DNA of 19,858 nucleotides from Candidatus Rifleibacteriota bacterium (GCA_016213865.1 JACQZL010000220.1:1-19858); one strand, 5' to 3'; shown: positions 7,963 through 17,880, counted from the stretch's first letter. Notes: a model not told the origin generated them from the letters alone. A program made the numbers and translations.

Positions 7963-8693
7963 CTGGACGCCTCCTGTTCAGCCAAGACGCGGGCTTCGGC
8001 GACAGCGTCTCGCGGCTGCCTCACGGGCCGATCTTCCGCGACCGCGCCATCCTTCAGAACCACCACGCGATGGGCGTGCTCGGCGACGGCCGGATCGTGG
8101 GTGACGAGGAGGATCGTTCGCCCGTCTCGGTGCAGTCGCTGGAAGATGCCCATGACCTCGGCGCCGCTCTTGCTGTCGAGGTTCCCCGTCGGCTCATCTG
8201 CCAACAGGAGGAACGGATCCGTTATGAGTGCCCGGGCTATGGCCACGCGCTGCTGCTGCCCGCCCGAAAGACGACCTGGCCGATACCCCATGCGGTCCGC
8301 CAGGTCCACGGCCCGCAACATCTTCTCGGCCCGCTCCCGCGCATCCTCGGGATACGAATCGGCGTAGACCAACGGGAGCATCACATTCTGCAACGCCGTC
8401 GCCTGGTCCAGGAGATGGAACTGCTGGAAGACGAATCCGAGCTTGCGATTGCGCAGCTGCGACAGAGCATCGTCATCCATCGTGATCATGTCGGCTCCGT
8501 CGAGCCGATAGTGCCCGGACGTGGGCTTGTCCAGGCAGCCCAGGATGTTCATCAGAGTGCTCTTGCCCGTCCCCGAGGCCCCCATGATGGCGACGAACTC
8601 GCCCGCCTCGATGCGCAAGGAGATGTCCTTGAGCACTCGCGTCTCCACCGAGCCGGCGACGTAGGTCTTCTCCAGGTTCGCGAGTTCAATCAT
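7959..8693 (-). CDS. MacB/LolD-family ABC transporter ATPase
   Basis: 244 residues with all ATPase motifs: Walker A GASGTGKST (38-46), Q-loop around FVFQQFHLL (88-95), signature LSGGQQQRV (142-150), Walker B LLLADEP (162-168) with Glu167, and the H-loop His199 in LLVTHD. The short MIELANLEKTY start and the close match to the MacB/LolD pattern place it with ATPases that serve FtsX-type permeases. A GAGGAG site precedes the ATG, 15 nt after the adaptor gene stop. It is the only ATPase for two permease genes. Confidence 0.93.
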   Translation of the reverse strand: MIELANLEKTYVAGSVETRVLKDISLRIEAGEFVAIMGASGTGKSTLMNILGCLDKPTSGHYRLDGADMITMDDDALSQLRNRKLGFVFQQFHLLDQATALQNVMLPLVYADSYPEDARERAEKMLRAVDLADRMGYRPGRLSGGQQQRVAIARALITDPFLLLADEPTGNLDSKSGAEVMGIFQRLHRDGRTILLVTHDPAVAEHAHRVVVLKDGAVAEDRPVRQPRDAVAEARVLAEQEASR

Positions 8694-8708
8694 GCAGTCT
8701 CCTCATGG

Positions 8709-9935
8709 TCATTGCTGTTCCTCCGGCGGAACCTCCAGCAGAACGGCTTGGCCCTCCTCGACCCCGGAGAGCAGCTCGATCCACTGCGAGTCCTTCCAGC
8801 CAACCTTGACCTCGCACGGCCGGGGCTGGCCGTCGGCGAGAACATGGACCACGCTCTTGCCCTTCTCGCGCTTGACGGCCTTGACCGGGACGGTCAGGAC
8901 CTTTTCCCTGGCGTCCAGGAGGATGGTCACGCTGGCGGTCATCTCCGGCCGCAGCGACCCGTCGCTCGGGGTGGCGAGCTCTACCACAACGTCGTAGTTA
9001 ACCACGTTCTCCTGGATCACGGCCTTGGGGTAGATGGCCACGACCTTCCCGGGGAACTCCCGGGCGGGAAACGAATCCACGGTGAAGAGCGCCTTCTGAC
9101 CGGGGGAGATCTTCCCAATGTCCACCTCGTCGACGAAGGTGTCGACCTGGAGCCTCTCGAGATCGAGGATGGTGACGAAGGTGGGCGAATTGAGCCCCGC
9201 GGCAACCGTCTCGCCCTCCTGCGTGGAAACCGATCCGATCACCCCGGCGATCGGGGCAGTGATGGTCGCGTAGGACAACTGGACCTTGGCTTCAGCCAGG
9301 GACGCCTTGCTCCGGTCGACCTCGGCGGACGCCAGCTTGAGCTCCTCTTCATAGCCCGCGCCCGCAAGTTCCAGGGACTTCCGCGCCGACACCAGGCGAG
9401 CCTGGCTGACGGCAGACTGCTCGCTGGCCCGGTCATGCGCCTGTTGCGAGGTGAAGTCCTGCCGGAGAAGCTCCTTCTGACGGCGCAGGTCCCTGAGGCT
9501 CAGGTCCACCGTGGCCCGCCACTGGGTCACGTCGGCTGCCGCCTTTTGGATCTCGCGCGGACGCAGCGAAGTGATGGCGGAGAGTTTGGCCTCGGCCATC
9601 CGGAGTTCGGCGCTGCGCTGGTTGACTCTGGCCTCGAGCTCGGCCTTCTCGAGCTCGGCAATGACCTGTCCCTTCTTCACCACATCGCCGATGTTGGCAT
9701 GCAGCCGCTCCACCTTGCCCGAGATGCGCGCGCCCACGCGGACCTCCGCGCCGACCTGAGGCTTGACGGCTCCCGTCGCGAGAACCGAAGAGGAGAGAGT
9801 CCTGCGCGTCACCGTGGCCGTGAGAGGACCATTGTCTGCCGGGTTTGCCCGTAACTCGAGTTTCCACGAAGCGATCGCGCCTGCGGCGACGATCGCGAGC
9901 GCCGCGCCGAAAAGGGCTCTGCGGGACCAGCTCAT
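8709..9935 (-). CDS. HlyD/MacA-type periplasmic adaptor (membrane fusion protein)
   Basis: 408 residues. An N-terminal membrane anchor (about 5-23) is followed by the first lipoyl half (KVERLHANIGDVVKKGQVIAE), a long helical hairpin rich in Ala/Glu/Arg/Gln (about 98-215), the second lipoyl half (ATITAPIAGVIGSVSTQEGE), a beta-barrel part and a C-terminal domain. This is the usual order of RND/MacA adaptors, which bridge an inner-membrane pump to an outer-membrane channel. No TolC-like gene lies in the window, so the channel would be elsewhere. The neighbouring ATPase gene is 15 nt downstream. The start context is weak: ATG at 9935 lacks a clear Shine-Dalgarno. Confidence 0.9.
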   Translation of the reverse strand: MSWSRRALFGAALAIVAAGAIASWKLELRANPADNGPLTATVTRRTLSSSVLATGAVKPQVGAEVRVGARISGKVERLHANIGDVVKKGQVIAELEKAELEARVNQRSAELRMAEAKLSAITSLRPREIQKAAADVTQWRATVDLSLRDLRRQKELLRQDFTSQQAHDRASEQSAVSQARLVSARKSLELAGAGYEEELKLASAEVDRSKASLAEAKVQLSYATITAPIAGVIGSVSTQEGETVAAGLNSPTFVTILDLERLQVDTFVDEVDIGKISPGQKALFTVDSFPAREFPGKVVAIYPKAVIQENVVNYDVVVELATPSDGSLRPEMTASVTILLDAREKVLTVPVKAVKREKGKSVVHVLADGQPRPCEVKVGWKDSQWIELLSGVEEGQAVLLEVPPEEQQ

Positions 9936-9983
9936 CAGGACTTCACCATGGACCTTTCCGTGTCCGCCACAATTGAACGGCCC

Positions 9984-10010
9984 ACCGCCGTGTCTTGGGG
10001 TCTTGGCGGT
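9984..10010. repeat. Short inverted repeat, CTTGGCGG-type remnant
   Basis: ACCGCC (9984-9989) and GGCGGT (10005-10010) are perfect inverted arms around a 15-base loop. The interior repeats TCTTGG at 9-base spacing (GTCTTGGGG, TCTTGGCGG). It sits in the 173-bp gap between the CpxP-like and adaptor genes. It has the same style as the CACGAAG element near the window start: 9-base units with inverted ends. Confidence 0.45.
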
Positions 10011-10108
10011 TCATCCACCCCTCGAGCCGTCGTTGCTCCCGACTGCATCATCGCGACGGCTCTCCGATAGGCAAGCAGCATGCGGATGCGTTCATCTCCG
10101 TCCCTCGT

Positions 10109-10648
10109 TCACGGGGAGGGAGGACGTTCCGGCACCGGGCCGGAGCCTGCTCCAGCATCCTCGAGGCCGCCGGGCTGCAGTCCCAACATCTGGCCCTGGT
10201 CCGCCCGGTTGCTCCGCCGGCGCAGCAGTTCGAACAGCTCCTTGCTCTGCTGCGGCGTGAGCAGGCGCTTCTCCGCGAGAAGATGCTCGATCACCAACCC
10301 CTGCATCCGCCTCTGTCCAGCCAGTATCTCATCCTGCTTCGCCGCGAGCATCCGCCTGTCCAACTGAGGTGCGGCGAGCAGCTCCAGCAGTTCTCCTCGC
10401 GCTCGCGTCACGTCCCTGCATACGGCTTGCGCGCGAGTGCGGAACGCCGTCACGACCGGTTCGATGCGCCGCCACTGTTCCCGATCGGTTCCGAGCTGTC
10501 GGTGCAACGGGCACCCGACAGCGCCTTGACCGTAGGCGCCACCGCTTGCCCACTTGGCGTGGAAGAAGTGAACGGTCTGACAGCCGACAAAGGCCACGTT
10601 CAACGTCACGGATAGCACGATCAGCAGCGGGGCGATCTTCCTCCACAT
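10109..10648 (-). CDS. CpxP/ZraP-like periplasmic stress or metal-sensing protein
   Basis: 179 residues. A hydrophobic N-terminal segment (about 6-22) ending at Cys23 serves as signal or anchor; FVGC is only a poor lipobox. The mature part is helical and carries the family hallmark LTPQQSKELFELLRR (from 130), resembling the LTxxQ element of CpxP/Spy and the periplasmic metal-binding ZraP/CnrX group. His and Cys residues at 27, 30, 46, 49 and 77 could bind metal. It starts 2 nt after the anti-sigma stop, so it is co-translated. In the known Cnr system a periplasmic sensor of this fold controls an anti-sigma/ECF pair, and the same role is plausible here. The tail from 150 is Gly/Pro-rich. Confidence 0.7.
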   Translation of the reverse strand: MWRKIAPLLIVLSVTLNVAFVGCQTVHFFHAKWASGGAYGQGAVGCPLHRQLGTDREQWRRIEPVVTAFRTRAQAVCRDVTRARGELLELLAAPQLDRRMLAAKQDEILAGQRRMQGLVIEHLLAEKRLLTPQQSKELFELLRRRSNRADQGQMLGLQPGGLEDAGAGSGPVPERPPSP

Positions 10649-10650
10649 GG

Positions 10651-11154
10651 TTACCGGTCCTCCCCGGTCCGCCCGTCGAGCAAGGCAAGGTAAATTCTGG
10701 GCAGCGATCCGTCCGGCGCATCGCCCATGGCATCCAGGCCGTATCCGGCGAACAGATCAGCCGCCTGCTGTGCCGGGAACGACGTCGAGGCCGGTGGAAC
10801 CGGCGACATGCTCCAGCCGAGGCCGCCGCCGATTGCCGCCCCCACGAGCACCATGGCAACGGCCGCCGCCCTCAACGGACTGGCGAGGGTCCTCCACCAA
10901 GCCCTGATGGACCAAACCTGGGCACTCTGCCGTCGGCGCTCCATGACCCGGGCCAGGACCCGCTCGGCGAAGCGCTCGGGAAGCGGTGGCGTCCCGGCTT
11001 CGGCCAGAAGCGACGCCAGACGTCGAGCCCGAGCCAAGGAGGTCCGGCAGTCACTGCAGGCTTCCAGGTGCCGACCAGCTTCCGCCAGGCTCGCGGGCTC
11101 GAGTTCGCCCGCGAGGCAGGCATCCAGGTTGTCGAGCAACTCATCGCATCTCAT
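10651..11154 (-). CDS. Zinc-binding anti-sigma factor (ZAS type), membrane-anchored
   Basis: 167 residues. The N-terminal zinc motif H29-x3-C33-x2-C36 (HLEACSDC) follows an MRCDE start typical of ZAS anti-sigma proteins, with another Cys at 3. A single membrane helix lies at about 94-115, leaving a periplasmic tail of about 50 residues. The ATG is preceded by GGAGAG. It is encoded 58 bp after the ECF sigma gene, the standard sigma/anti-sigma order, and it should hold that sigma factor inactive until the periplasmic side is triggered. The CpxP-like gene 2 nt downstream is a candidate co-sensor. Confidence 0.85.
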   Translation of the reverse strand: MRCDELLDNLDACLAGELEPASLAEAGRHLEACSDCRTSLARARRLASLLAEAGTPPLPERFAERVLARVMERRRQSAQVWSIRAWWRTLASPLRAAAVAMVLVGAAIGGGLGWSMSPVPPASTSFPAQQAADLFAGYGLDAMGDAPDGSLPRIYLALLDGRTGEDR

Positions 11155-11212
11155 CTTCGCTCTCCATCCAGTTAAACGGCCGGGCGGCCAAAAACCCCCG
11201 CCTCCAGTTTCA

Positions 11213-11755
11213 TCAGTCTTTGAAAAACGCCGCGAGAAGGTGCTCCAGCGTGCTGCGCCCTCGCGCCAGCAGACGTTCCACGGCCTTCGGAGACACCCCC
11301 ATGGTCTCGGCGATTGCGGTCCAGCCTAGCCCCCCGGAGTACCGTAGCGCCACGGCCATGCGCTGGTTTGGAGGAAGGGAGCTGACGGCGTCCTGGACCA
11401 AGGAGTCGCGTTCCTTGCGGTGGATTGCAGCCTCCGGCGAAGGCGACGGGTCGGCCACCGCGGAGAGCTCATCGCTCGCCGCGGGTCGCTTCTTGCGGAC
11501 GTGGTCCAGGCACAGCCGGTTGAGGATGCAGTAGAGGTAGGTCCGGAAGGCCGCCGCCGGCCGGTACCGAGCTGACGCCTCGAACACGCGGAGAAACGTC
11601 TCCTGGGCGAGGTCCTCGGCCTCGACGGCATCACCGGTGAAGCGATAGGCCACGCGCCACACTTCGACCTGGTGGCGGCGAACGAGCTGCTCGAAGGCGT
11701 CCGGCTCGCCATCGCGGACGCTCAGCATCAGCTCCTCATCGCTGGGTGGCCTCAT
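11213..11755 (-). CDS. ECF-type RNA polymerase sigma factor
   Basis: 180 residues from the ATG at 11755, which has AGGA upstream. Region 2 spans about 18-80, with the -10-recognition helix around AEDLAQETFLRVFEA. A Pro/Ser/Ala linker follows. Region 4 (about 122-180) has the HTH WTAIAETMGVSPKAVERLLARGR that binds -35 DNA. Size and domain order fit an extracytoplasmic-function sigma factor. It probably directs its own downstream genes (anti-sigma, CpxP-like, pump). A 35-residue in-frame extension upstream was rejected because it is Pro/Ala/Arg-rich and unlike the family. No clear ECF promoter was recognised in the 190 bp before it. Confidence 0.92.
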   Translation of the reverse strand: MRPPSDEELMLSVRDGEPDAFEQLVRRHQVEVWRVAYRFTGDAVEAEDLAQETFLRVFEASARYRPAAAFRTYLYCILNRLCLDHVRKKRPAASDELSAVADPSPSPEAAIHRKERDSLVQDAVSSLPPNQRMAVALRYSGGLGWTAIAETMGVSPKAVERLLARGRSTLEHLLAAFFKD

Positions 11756-11945
11756 GACCGCGTTCCTGGCCCGGCGAGGGGTTCCGCGCGACGGTGCCGG
11801 CGACGGAGGCCCCGGTTGCACGTACCCGGCGAGATCGCATGCCGCGGGCCTCGCCGGCAACCCCGGGCCCCGCCGCAGAAACCCGAGAGTCCGAACTGGT
11901 CCAGCCGGGGACCCCTCGCCGCGAGGTATGTCGTGCCGCGCCGGA

Positions 11946-12818
11946 CTAGCGGCCGCCCTGGTGGACTCGCGGCTCGTAGCGGTGGTTGCGCTTGTAGTCG
12001 ACGACGATCTTCTGGATGACGACGTCGTTCATGGGGCGATCCCGCAGCGCGGTCGCGACCTTCTCGATGGCATCGGCGACATCCTGGCCCTGGAGGACCC
12101 GGCCGAAGACCGAGTGCTTGCCGTCGAGCCACGGGGTGCCGTCCTTCTTGGTGATGATGAAGAACTGACTGCCGTTGGTGTTCGGGCCGGCATTGGCCAT
12201 CGAGAGCGCGTACCGCTCGTTGCGTCGGCTGCTGAACTCGTCCTCGAACGAGTAGCCCGGCCCGCCGGTGCCCCAAGTCTCGTAATTGGGCCCCTTGCTG
12301 TTGGGATCGCCGCCCTGGATCATGAAATCCTTGATGATCCTGTGGAACTTGGTCCCGTTGTAGAAGCCCTTCTCGGCGAGGCTGATGAAGTTGGCGACGG
12401 TGTTCGGGGCGTCATCCTCGAACAGTTCGCAGGTCATGTTGCCCATGTTGGTCGCGATGGTCACGACCGGGAGCTTGTCTTTGGCCACGTCTTTCGACTC
12501 TCCTTTCTCCTGGATGGGGCCTGACGCGGCCGCAGCGGCGGGCGCGCTGGCACTGGACGGTGGGGGATTGTTGCGATCGGTTGCGGACGTTGTCTGAGGA
12601 GTCGGCGGGGCCTGGCCCAGATCCATGGTCTGCACCTGGTCTTCCTTGAACTGGAAGAGCCCCGCGGGACCGTTGACCGTGATGACCTTGTTCTTCACCA
12701 CGATGTCGCCCTCGAGGGTGCGCCCATCCTTCAAGACCACGCGGCCCGCATCCATCGGGCAAACGAGCGCGGAAACGAGGACCAGGACGGCTACGAGTGC
12801 GAGGGTTCTTCGAAACAT
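11946..12818 (-). CDS. Secreted cyclophilin-type peptidyl-prolyl isomerase
   Basis: 290 residues from the ATG at 12818, with AAGGAGG ten bases upstream. A signal peptide (about 1-24) is followed by a small beta module (27-66, VVLKDGRTLEGDIV...), a Pro/Ser/Ala linker (70-115), and a complete cyclophilin domain (about 117-278). Active-site landmarks are FHRII with Arg160, FMIQGGDP (165-172), SMANAGPNTNGSQFF (206-220) and GKHSVFGRV (233-241). It should catalyse proline cis-trans isomerisation in secreted or envelope proteins. An in-frame extension to 12974 would place coding over the TTGACA/TATAGA promoter and bury the signal peptide, so it was rejected. It is transcribed toward the sigma factor operon, 190 bp away. 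Confidence 0.92.
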   Translation of the reverse strand: MFRRTLALVAVLVLVSALVCPMDAGRVVLKDGRTLEGDIVVKNKVITVNGPAGLFQFKEDQVQTMDLGQAPPTPQTTSATDRNNPPPSSASAPAAAAASGPIQEKGESKDVAKDKLPVVTIATNMGNMTCELFEDDAPNTVANFISLAEKGFYNGTKFHRIIKDFMIQGGDPNSKGPNYETWGTGGPGYSFEDEFSSRRNERYALSMANAGPNTNGSQFFIITKKDGTPWLDGKHSVFGRVLQGQDVADAIEKVATALRDRPMNDVVIQKIVVDYKRNHRYEPRVHQGGR

Positions 12819-12923
12819 GACTGGAATGCCTCCTTGGAAACCGACGGCGGCTGACTTCGTCCGACGCGAGGCTGGACGGCCGGCGTGTCGCGCCCGCGGC
12901 CGGTCAGGCCGCAGCGGCTCGAG

Positions 12924-12952
12924 TCTATACGATTCCCTACGCCGGGTGTCAA
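12924..12952 (-). promoter_or_regulatory. Housekeeping-type promoter for the cyclophilin gene
   Basis: On the minus strand a perfect -35 TTGACA (12947-12952) is followed after exactly 17 bases by TATAGA (12924-12929, four of six matches to TATAAT). Transcription would begin near 12916, about 100 nt before the ATG. This is the best sigma-70 type promoter seen in the window. Confidence 0.7.
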
Positions 12953-12957
12953 CCACT

Positions 12958-12973
12958 CGGCGATGCCGTTGCA
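12958..12973 (+). promoter_or_regulatory. Possible -24/-12 (sigma-54 type) promoter of the sigma-54-like operon
   Basis: The site reads CGGCGAT-GCCG-TTGCA. GG (12959-12960) and GC (12971-12972) have the required 10-base spacing, C follows GG, and the -12 element TTGCA is perfect; the -24 element matches TGGCACG only in GGC. It would start transcription near 12984, in front of the sigma-54-like gene, and would allow self-control. It lies back to back with the cyclophilin promoter. GG-N10-GC alone is common in GC-rich DNA, so the call is tentative. An alternative is the extended -10-like TGCTAAGAT at 12979-12987. Confidence 0.3.
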
Positions 12974-13080
12974 CCGCATGCTAAGATGCCACGGATCCGG
13001 AAATGCCTCGTCTCATCTCGCCTTCCCCTCGCTTGCGGGTAGAGCCGCGCATCGCGCCCAGGGCACTCCCTCGCTCGCTG

Positions 13081-14352
13081 ATGGCCATCTACTACCTCGA
13101 CGAGAACCGCTTCCGCGAGATGGTCGAGCGCCTCGAGAAGGACGGCACGCTGACCAAGCTCATCGAGCGCGGCCTGGTCGAACGCGTCCGCTTCCAGGGC
13201 AAGGTCCCCCAGCATCGCTACGAGGAGTACAAGGACGAGGAGCTCGTCGCCTTTTTCAAGCGCTTCCCCATCACCGAGCACCCCGACTGGCAGGCCGATT
13301 TCCTCTCCCCGGGCGCCGTCGCCCGCCGCCACGCGTTGGCCCGCAAGTACCGGGTGCCGCTCGGGCCGCTCACGTCCGTCCTGCGCTACCTCTCGTACGC
13401 CTCCGCCCTTCAGGACTGCTCGGCGAGGTCGTTCAACTTCCAGACCCGCTCGGAAGAGCCCGACTTCCTCACCTTCACGGCGTCGCCCGAGCTGTACGAC
13501 ACCTCTCCTCACGTCGAGACCGTTCGCCGCTTCGTCGAGCGCTCCGGCCTCTCGGCCCAGGAGTTCAGCTCGCTCTTCCTCGCCTGCAAGCCCGATCCCG
13601 AGGCGATCCTCCGCCGTGTCTCCTGCCCCGAAGAGGAGGTCTTCGCGGCCCTCGCCGCCCTCGACAAGATCCAGGTCCTCAACAGCTTGCACTTCGACAT
13701 GCGCGACAGCCGCGGTCCGTCGCGCGCCGAGAAGAGCCGCGGCACCGTCGTGGCGGAGGTCGTGTCGGGCCAGGGCAACCTCGACCTCGAGCTGCGGCTC
13801 CTGGGCGATCGCATCTACGATGTGAAGTACCGGCTCCACACCGAGCAGCCGGGCCTGCACCTCAACGCCCGCGAGCGCGAGCTCATCGAACAGCTCCGGG
13901 CCGTCAACCAGCGCAAGACGGTCCTCTGCCGGATCGTCTCGTGTCTCTTCCGGCGTCAGTATCGTTACCTCTTGAGCGGAGACTGCCTGCACATGGCTCC
14001 CCTGACTCAGGCTCAGGTGGCCCGGGAGCTCCAGGAAGAGGAGGCGACCGTCAGCCGCCTGGCGCGCGACAAGCTGATCGTGACCCCGCAAGGAGAGTTC
14101 CCGTTGCGTAAGCTGTTCCGAAAAGTGGCCGACCTGGTCCACGACCTGATCGTGCTCCGGGAGGCCGCCGAGCTCGCGGCCGGCAAGCGGCGCGAGCCGT
14201 ACACCGACAGCGAGCTGCAGCGCATCCTCGAGCACGAGTACGGGGTCCGGCTCTCCCGCCGCGCGGTCACGTATCATCGAAACCGCACCAAGGCCGGGTG
14301 CAACTTCTACACACGGAGCCGGCGGGTCCCGGCTCGGCAGGTCCAGCCGTGA
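13081..14352 (+). CDS. Divergent sigma-54-like (RpoN-family) protein without region I
   Basis: 423 residues from the ATG at 13081. Residues about 260-348 match the sigma-54 core-binding domain: a QLRAVNQRKTVLCRIVSCLF helix, then APLTQAQVARELQEEEATVSR (canonical ...HESTVSR), then TPQGEFPLRKLF. The DNA-binding part (about 349-410) ends in SDSEL-like YTDSELQRIL and a degenerate RpoN box SRRAVTYHR (392-400; canonical ARRTVAKYR). The N-terminal 160 residues do not resemble region I, the Gln/Leu-rich activator-response segment. It should bind core polymerase and perhaps -24/-12 DNA, possibly with altered specificity. An earlier in-frame ATG at 13003 would add an Arg/Pro-rich stretch; neither start has a good ribosome site. 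Its stop overlaps the kinase GTG start by 4 bp. Confidence 0.75.
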   Translation: MAIYYLDENRFREMVERLEKDGTLTKLIERGLVERVRFQGKVPQHRYEEYKDEELVAFFKRFPITEHPDWQADFLSPGAVARRHALARKYRVPLGPLTSVLRYLSYASALQDCSARSFNFQTRSEEPDFLTFTASPELYDTSPHVETVRRFVERSGLSAQEFSSLFLACKPDPEAILRRVSCPEEEVFAALAALDKIQVLNSLHFDMRDSRGPSRAEKSRGTVVAEVVSGQGNLDLELRLLGDRIYDVKYRLHTEQPGLHLNARERELIEQLRAVNQRKTVLCRIVSCLFRRQYRYLLSGDCLHMAPLTQAQVARELQEEEATVSRLARDKLIVTPQGEFPLRKLFRKVADLVHDLIVLREAAELAAGKRREPYTDSELQRILEHEYGVRLSRRAVTYHRNRTKAGCNFYTRSRRVPARQVQP

Positions 14353-16363
14353 GCGATCAGCCGACCTCGAAGGTCATACCGATCTCCAGCCGCCAGCGGC
14401 GAAAGGGCGGGAAAGCCCCGAGCCGCACTCCGGTCGCAACGCCGGACCTGCCCTCCTTGTCCGAGCCGCTGGCCGCCGCCATGCCCGTGCGCTTGCGCCC
14501 CGGCTCCCGCAGCGACCGCAACGTGCAGTCGATCTTCGCCGAGGGCAACCGGTGCCTGCTCCAGCGGAACTTCGCCGCCGCCGCCCAGCGCTACCGCCGC
14601 GCCCTGCAGCTCGGCGGGCACCTGGCCGAGGCCTACAACAGCCTTGCGGTGGCGTGCCACCGGCAGGGTTTCTTCGCCGAGGCCCGCCGGGCGATCGAGC
14701 AGGCCCTGCAGCTCGACCCCCGTTCCCCGCTCTACTTCCGCAACGCCGCGCTCATCTCCCGCGACGCCGACGAGCCGTTCCGCGCCCTCGAGTACTTCGG
14801 CCAGGCCCTGCTCCACAGCCCGGGGTCGGCTGCTCTGCTGCAGGGGAGGGGGGTGCTGTACCACTCGCTGGGGCGCTTTCCGGAGGCCCTCGCCGACCTG
14901 GCGAAGGCGCTGGAACTGGACTCGGGGCTGCCGGGGCTGGTCTGCCAGCTCGCCGTGGCGGCCACCAGCGCGGGCGACGCCCCGCGGGCCCGCCACCTGC
15001 TCGATCAGTTGACGGCCTCGCGCCCCCAAGACCCCGAACCCTGGTTCAACCTCGGCATCATCTCCTCGCAGATGGGCGACGAGGACTCGGCCCGGCGATA
15101 CCTGGAGCGCGCCCGCGAGCTGGCACCCGCCTCGCCGCGTATCACGTTCCAGCTCGCCTCGCTCTACGCCAGGCGTCGCGAAGACGGTGACAACCGCAGG
15201 CGTGCGGTCGAGCTGCTCTCCCGGTGCGTCGAAGCCAACCGCGGCCGCGAGACGGAGGTGGGGCGCGCGCTGGCGCAGGTCCACTTCCTGCTTGCGAGCC
15301 TCCACGATGACACGCCGGCGGGTTATCAGCAGGCGGTCCAGAGCTATCGGGCCGGCCTCGAGTGGGACCCGGACTTCGCCGTGGCGCACAACAACCTGGG
15401 CGCCCTGTGCCTGGCGGGCGGCTCTCCCGCCCAGGCGCTCGAGCACTTCGTCCGGGCGCTGGAGCTTCGGCCGACCTACTCGAAGGCGTGCCTCAACTTC
15501 GCCAAGACGCTCTACCATCACGGCACGCAGGTCGAGCTGGAGCAGGCGCTCGAGGCCCTGTTGCGGGCGACGGGACGTCAGGCCTCGAGCACGCTGGCGG
15601 TCGTCTGCGAGCGACTGGTCGACCTGGCCGAACACGAGGTCTACGAAGAGATCCACGAGCGCGATCACAAGATCAAGAACCTGCTGGCGATGACCGGGAC
15701 CCGCCTCAAGCGCACCCGCTCGGCGCTGACCGGAACACCCCAGGCGGGCGAACTGGACGAGGTGGTCGAGGTGCTGCGCCAGACCCACGATCAGATGCAG
15801 GCCTACCTGGCCGCGATCCGGCCAGGGGCGGGTCCGACCGAGCAGGTCGACCTCAACTTGGCCGTTCGGCGCGTGGCCGCCGAACTTTCGCGCTCGCGTC
15901 CCGCCGAGGTGGAAGTGGCGGTAGAGCTGGCCTCCTCGATGCCCGAGGTGGCCGGCGACTCGGCCCGGTTCGAGGAGGCGATCCTCAACCTCGCCAAGAA
16001 CGCCCTGGAGGCTGTGGGGGAGCGGGGCCGCGTGCGTCTTTCGACCTCCTGGGACCCGAGGGCCGGCTTTGCCGCCGTGGCGGTCGAGGACAACGGACGC
16101 GGGATCTCGCCCGAGCAGCAGACCCAGATCTTCCGCTCGGGCTACACCACCAAGCCGAGCGGCAACGGACTGGGGCTGAGCATTGTCCGCCGCACCGTGG
16201 CCGACTACCAGGGCGCGCTCGAGCTGGTCTCCCGCCCGGGGCGGTCCACTCGATTCACGATGAAGTTCCCCATCGACGCCGAACCGCTCGCCCAGCCCGG
16301 TGGTCTGTCGATGGGCGAGCCGCTCCGGGAGGACCCGAGCGATCTCATCGTCTCGGAGCTGGC

Positions 16364-16367
<4 letters not shown>
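14349..16367 (+). CDS. Cytosolic TPR-repeat sensor histidine kinase
   Basis: 672 residues from a GTG overlapping the upstream stop (GTGA). After a basic Ser/Pro-rich leader (1-55), residues about 60-410 form tandem TPR repeats, recognisable from recurring AxxxyxxALxLdP patterns (RALQL, QALQLDP, KALELD, RALELRP). A dimerisation helix carries the likely phospho-acceptor His440 in DHKIKNLL. The ATPase domain has the N-box LNLAKNALEA (546-555), G1 DNGRG (581-585) and G2 GNGLGL (605-610). No membrane helix or signal peptide is visible, so the kinase probably senses through protein-protein contact via its TPRs. Its stop overlaps the response regulator start (ATGA), making that regulator the obvious partner. 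A start at the GTG at 14298 is possible but would run deep into the upstream gene. Confidence 0.9.
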
Positions 16368-17851
<1,484 letters not shown>

Positions 17852-17869
17852 CAGGCTCGGAGGCTCTAC

Positions 17870-17875
17870 AGGAGG
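17870..17875 (+). promoter_or_regulatory. Perfect Shine-Dalgarno of pspA
   Basis: AGGAGG, 5 bases before the ATG at 17881, is among the strongest ribosome sites in the window. It indicates independent, efficient translation of pspA, in contrast to the overlap-coupled genes before it. Confidence 0.8.
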
Positions 17876-17880
17876 AAATC

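Noticed and set aside
9936..9949. Four-codon leader on the minus strand (ATG GTG AAG TCC TGA) whose stop overlaps the adaptor start
   Set aside because: Too short to tell from chance, and its GGAAAGG site is unusually close. It is only a possible coupling device.
11175..11200. GGCC-rich hairpin flanked by A/T runs between the sigma and anti-sigma genes
   Set aside because: The stem is 4-5 bp with a tiny loop and lies inside an evident operon. It may attenuate but cannot be called.
11756..11790. GGAAC-like ECF promoter element before the sigma factor gene
   Set aside because: The spacing to GTC is about 20 rather than 16-17, and the -10 would abut the ATG, leaving no leader.
11914..11926. 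CCTCG-CCG-CGAGG hairpin after the cyclophilin gene
   Set aside because: The stem is only 5 bp and no T-run follows on the transcribed strand, so a terminator call is not supported.
13003..13080. 26-residue N-terminal extension of the sigma-54-like protein
   Set aside because: Arg/Pro/Ser-rich and unlike the following folded sequence. Its ATG has no better ribosome site than the one at 13081, though it cannot be excluded.
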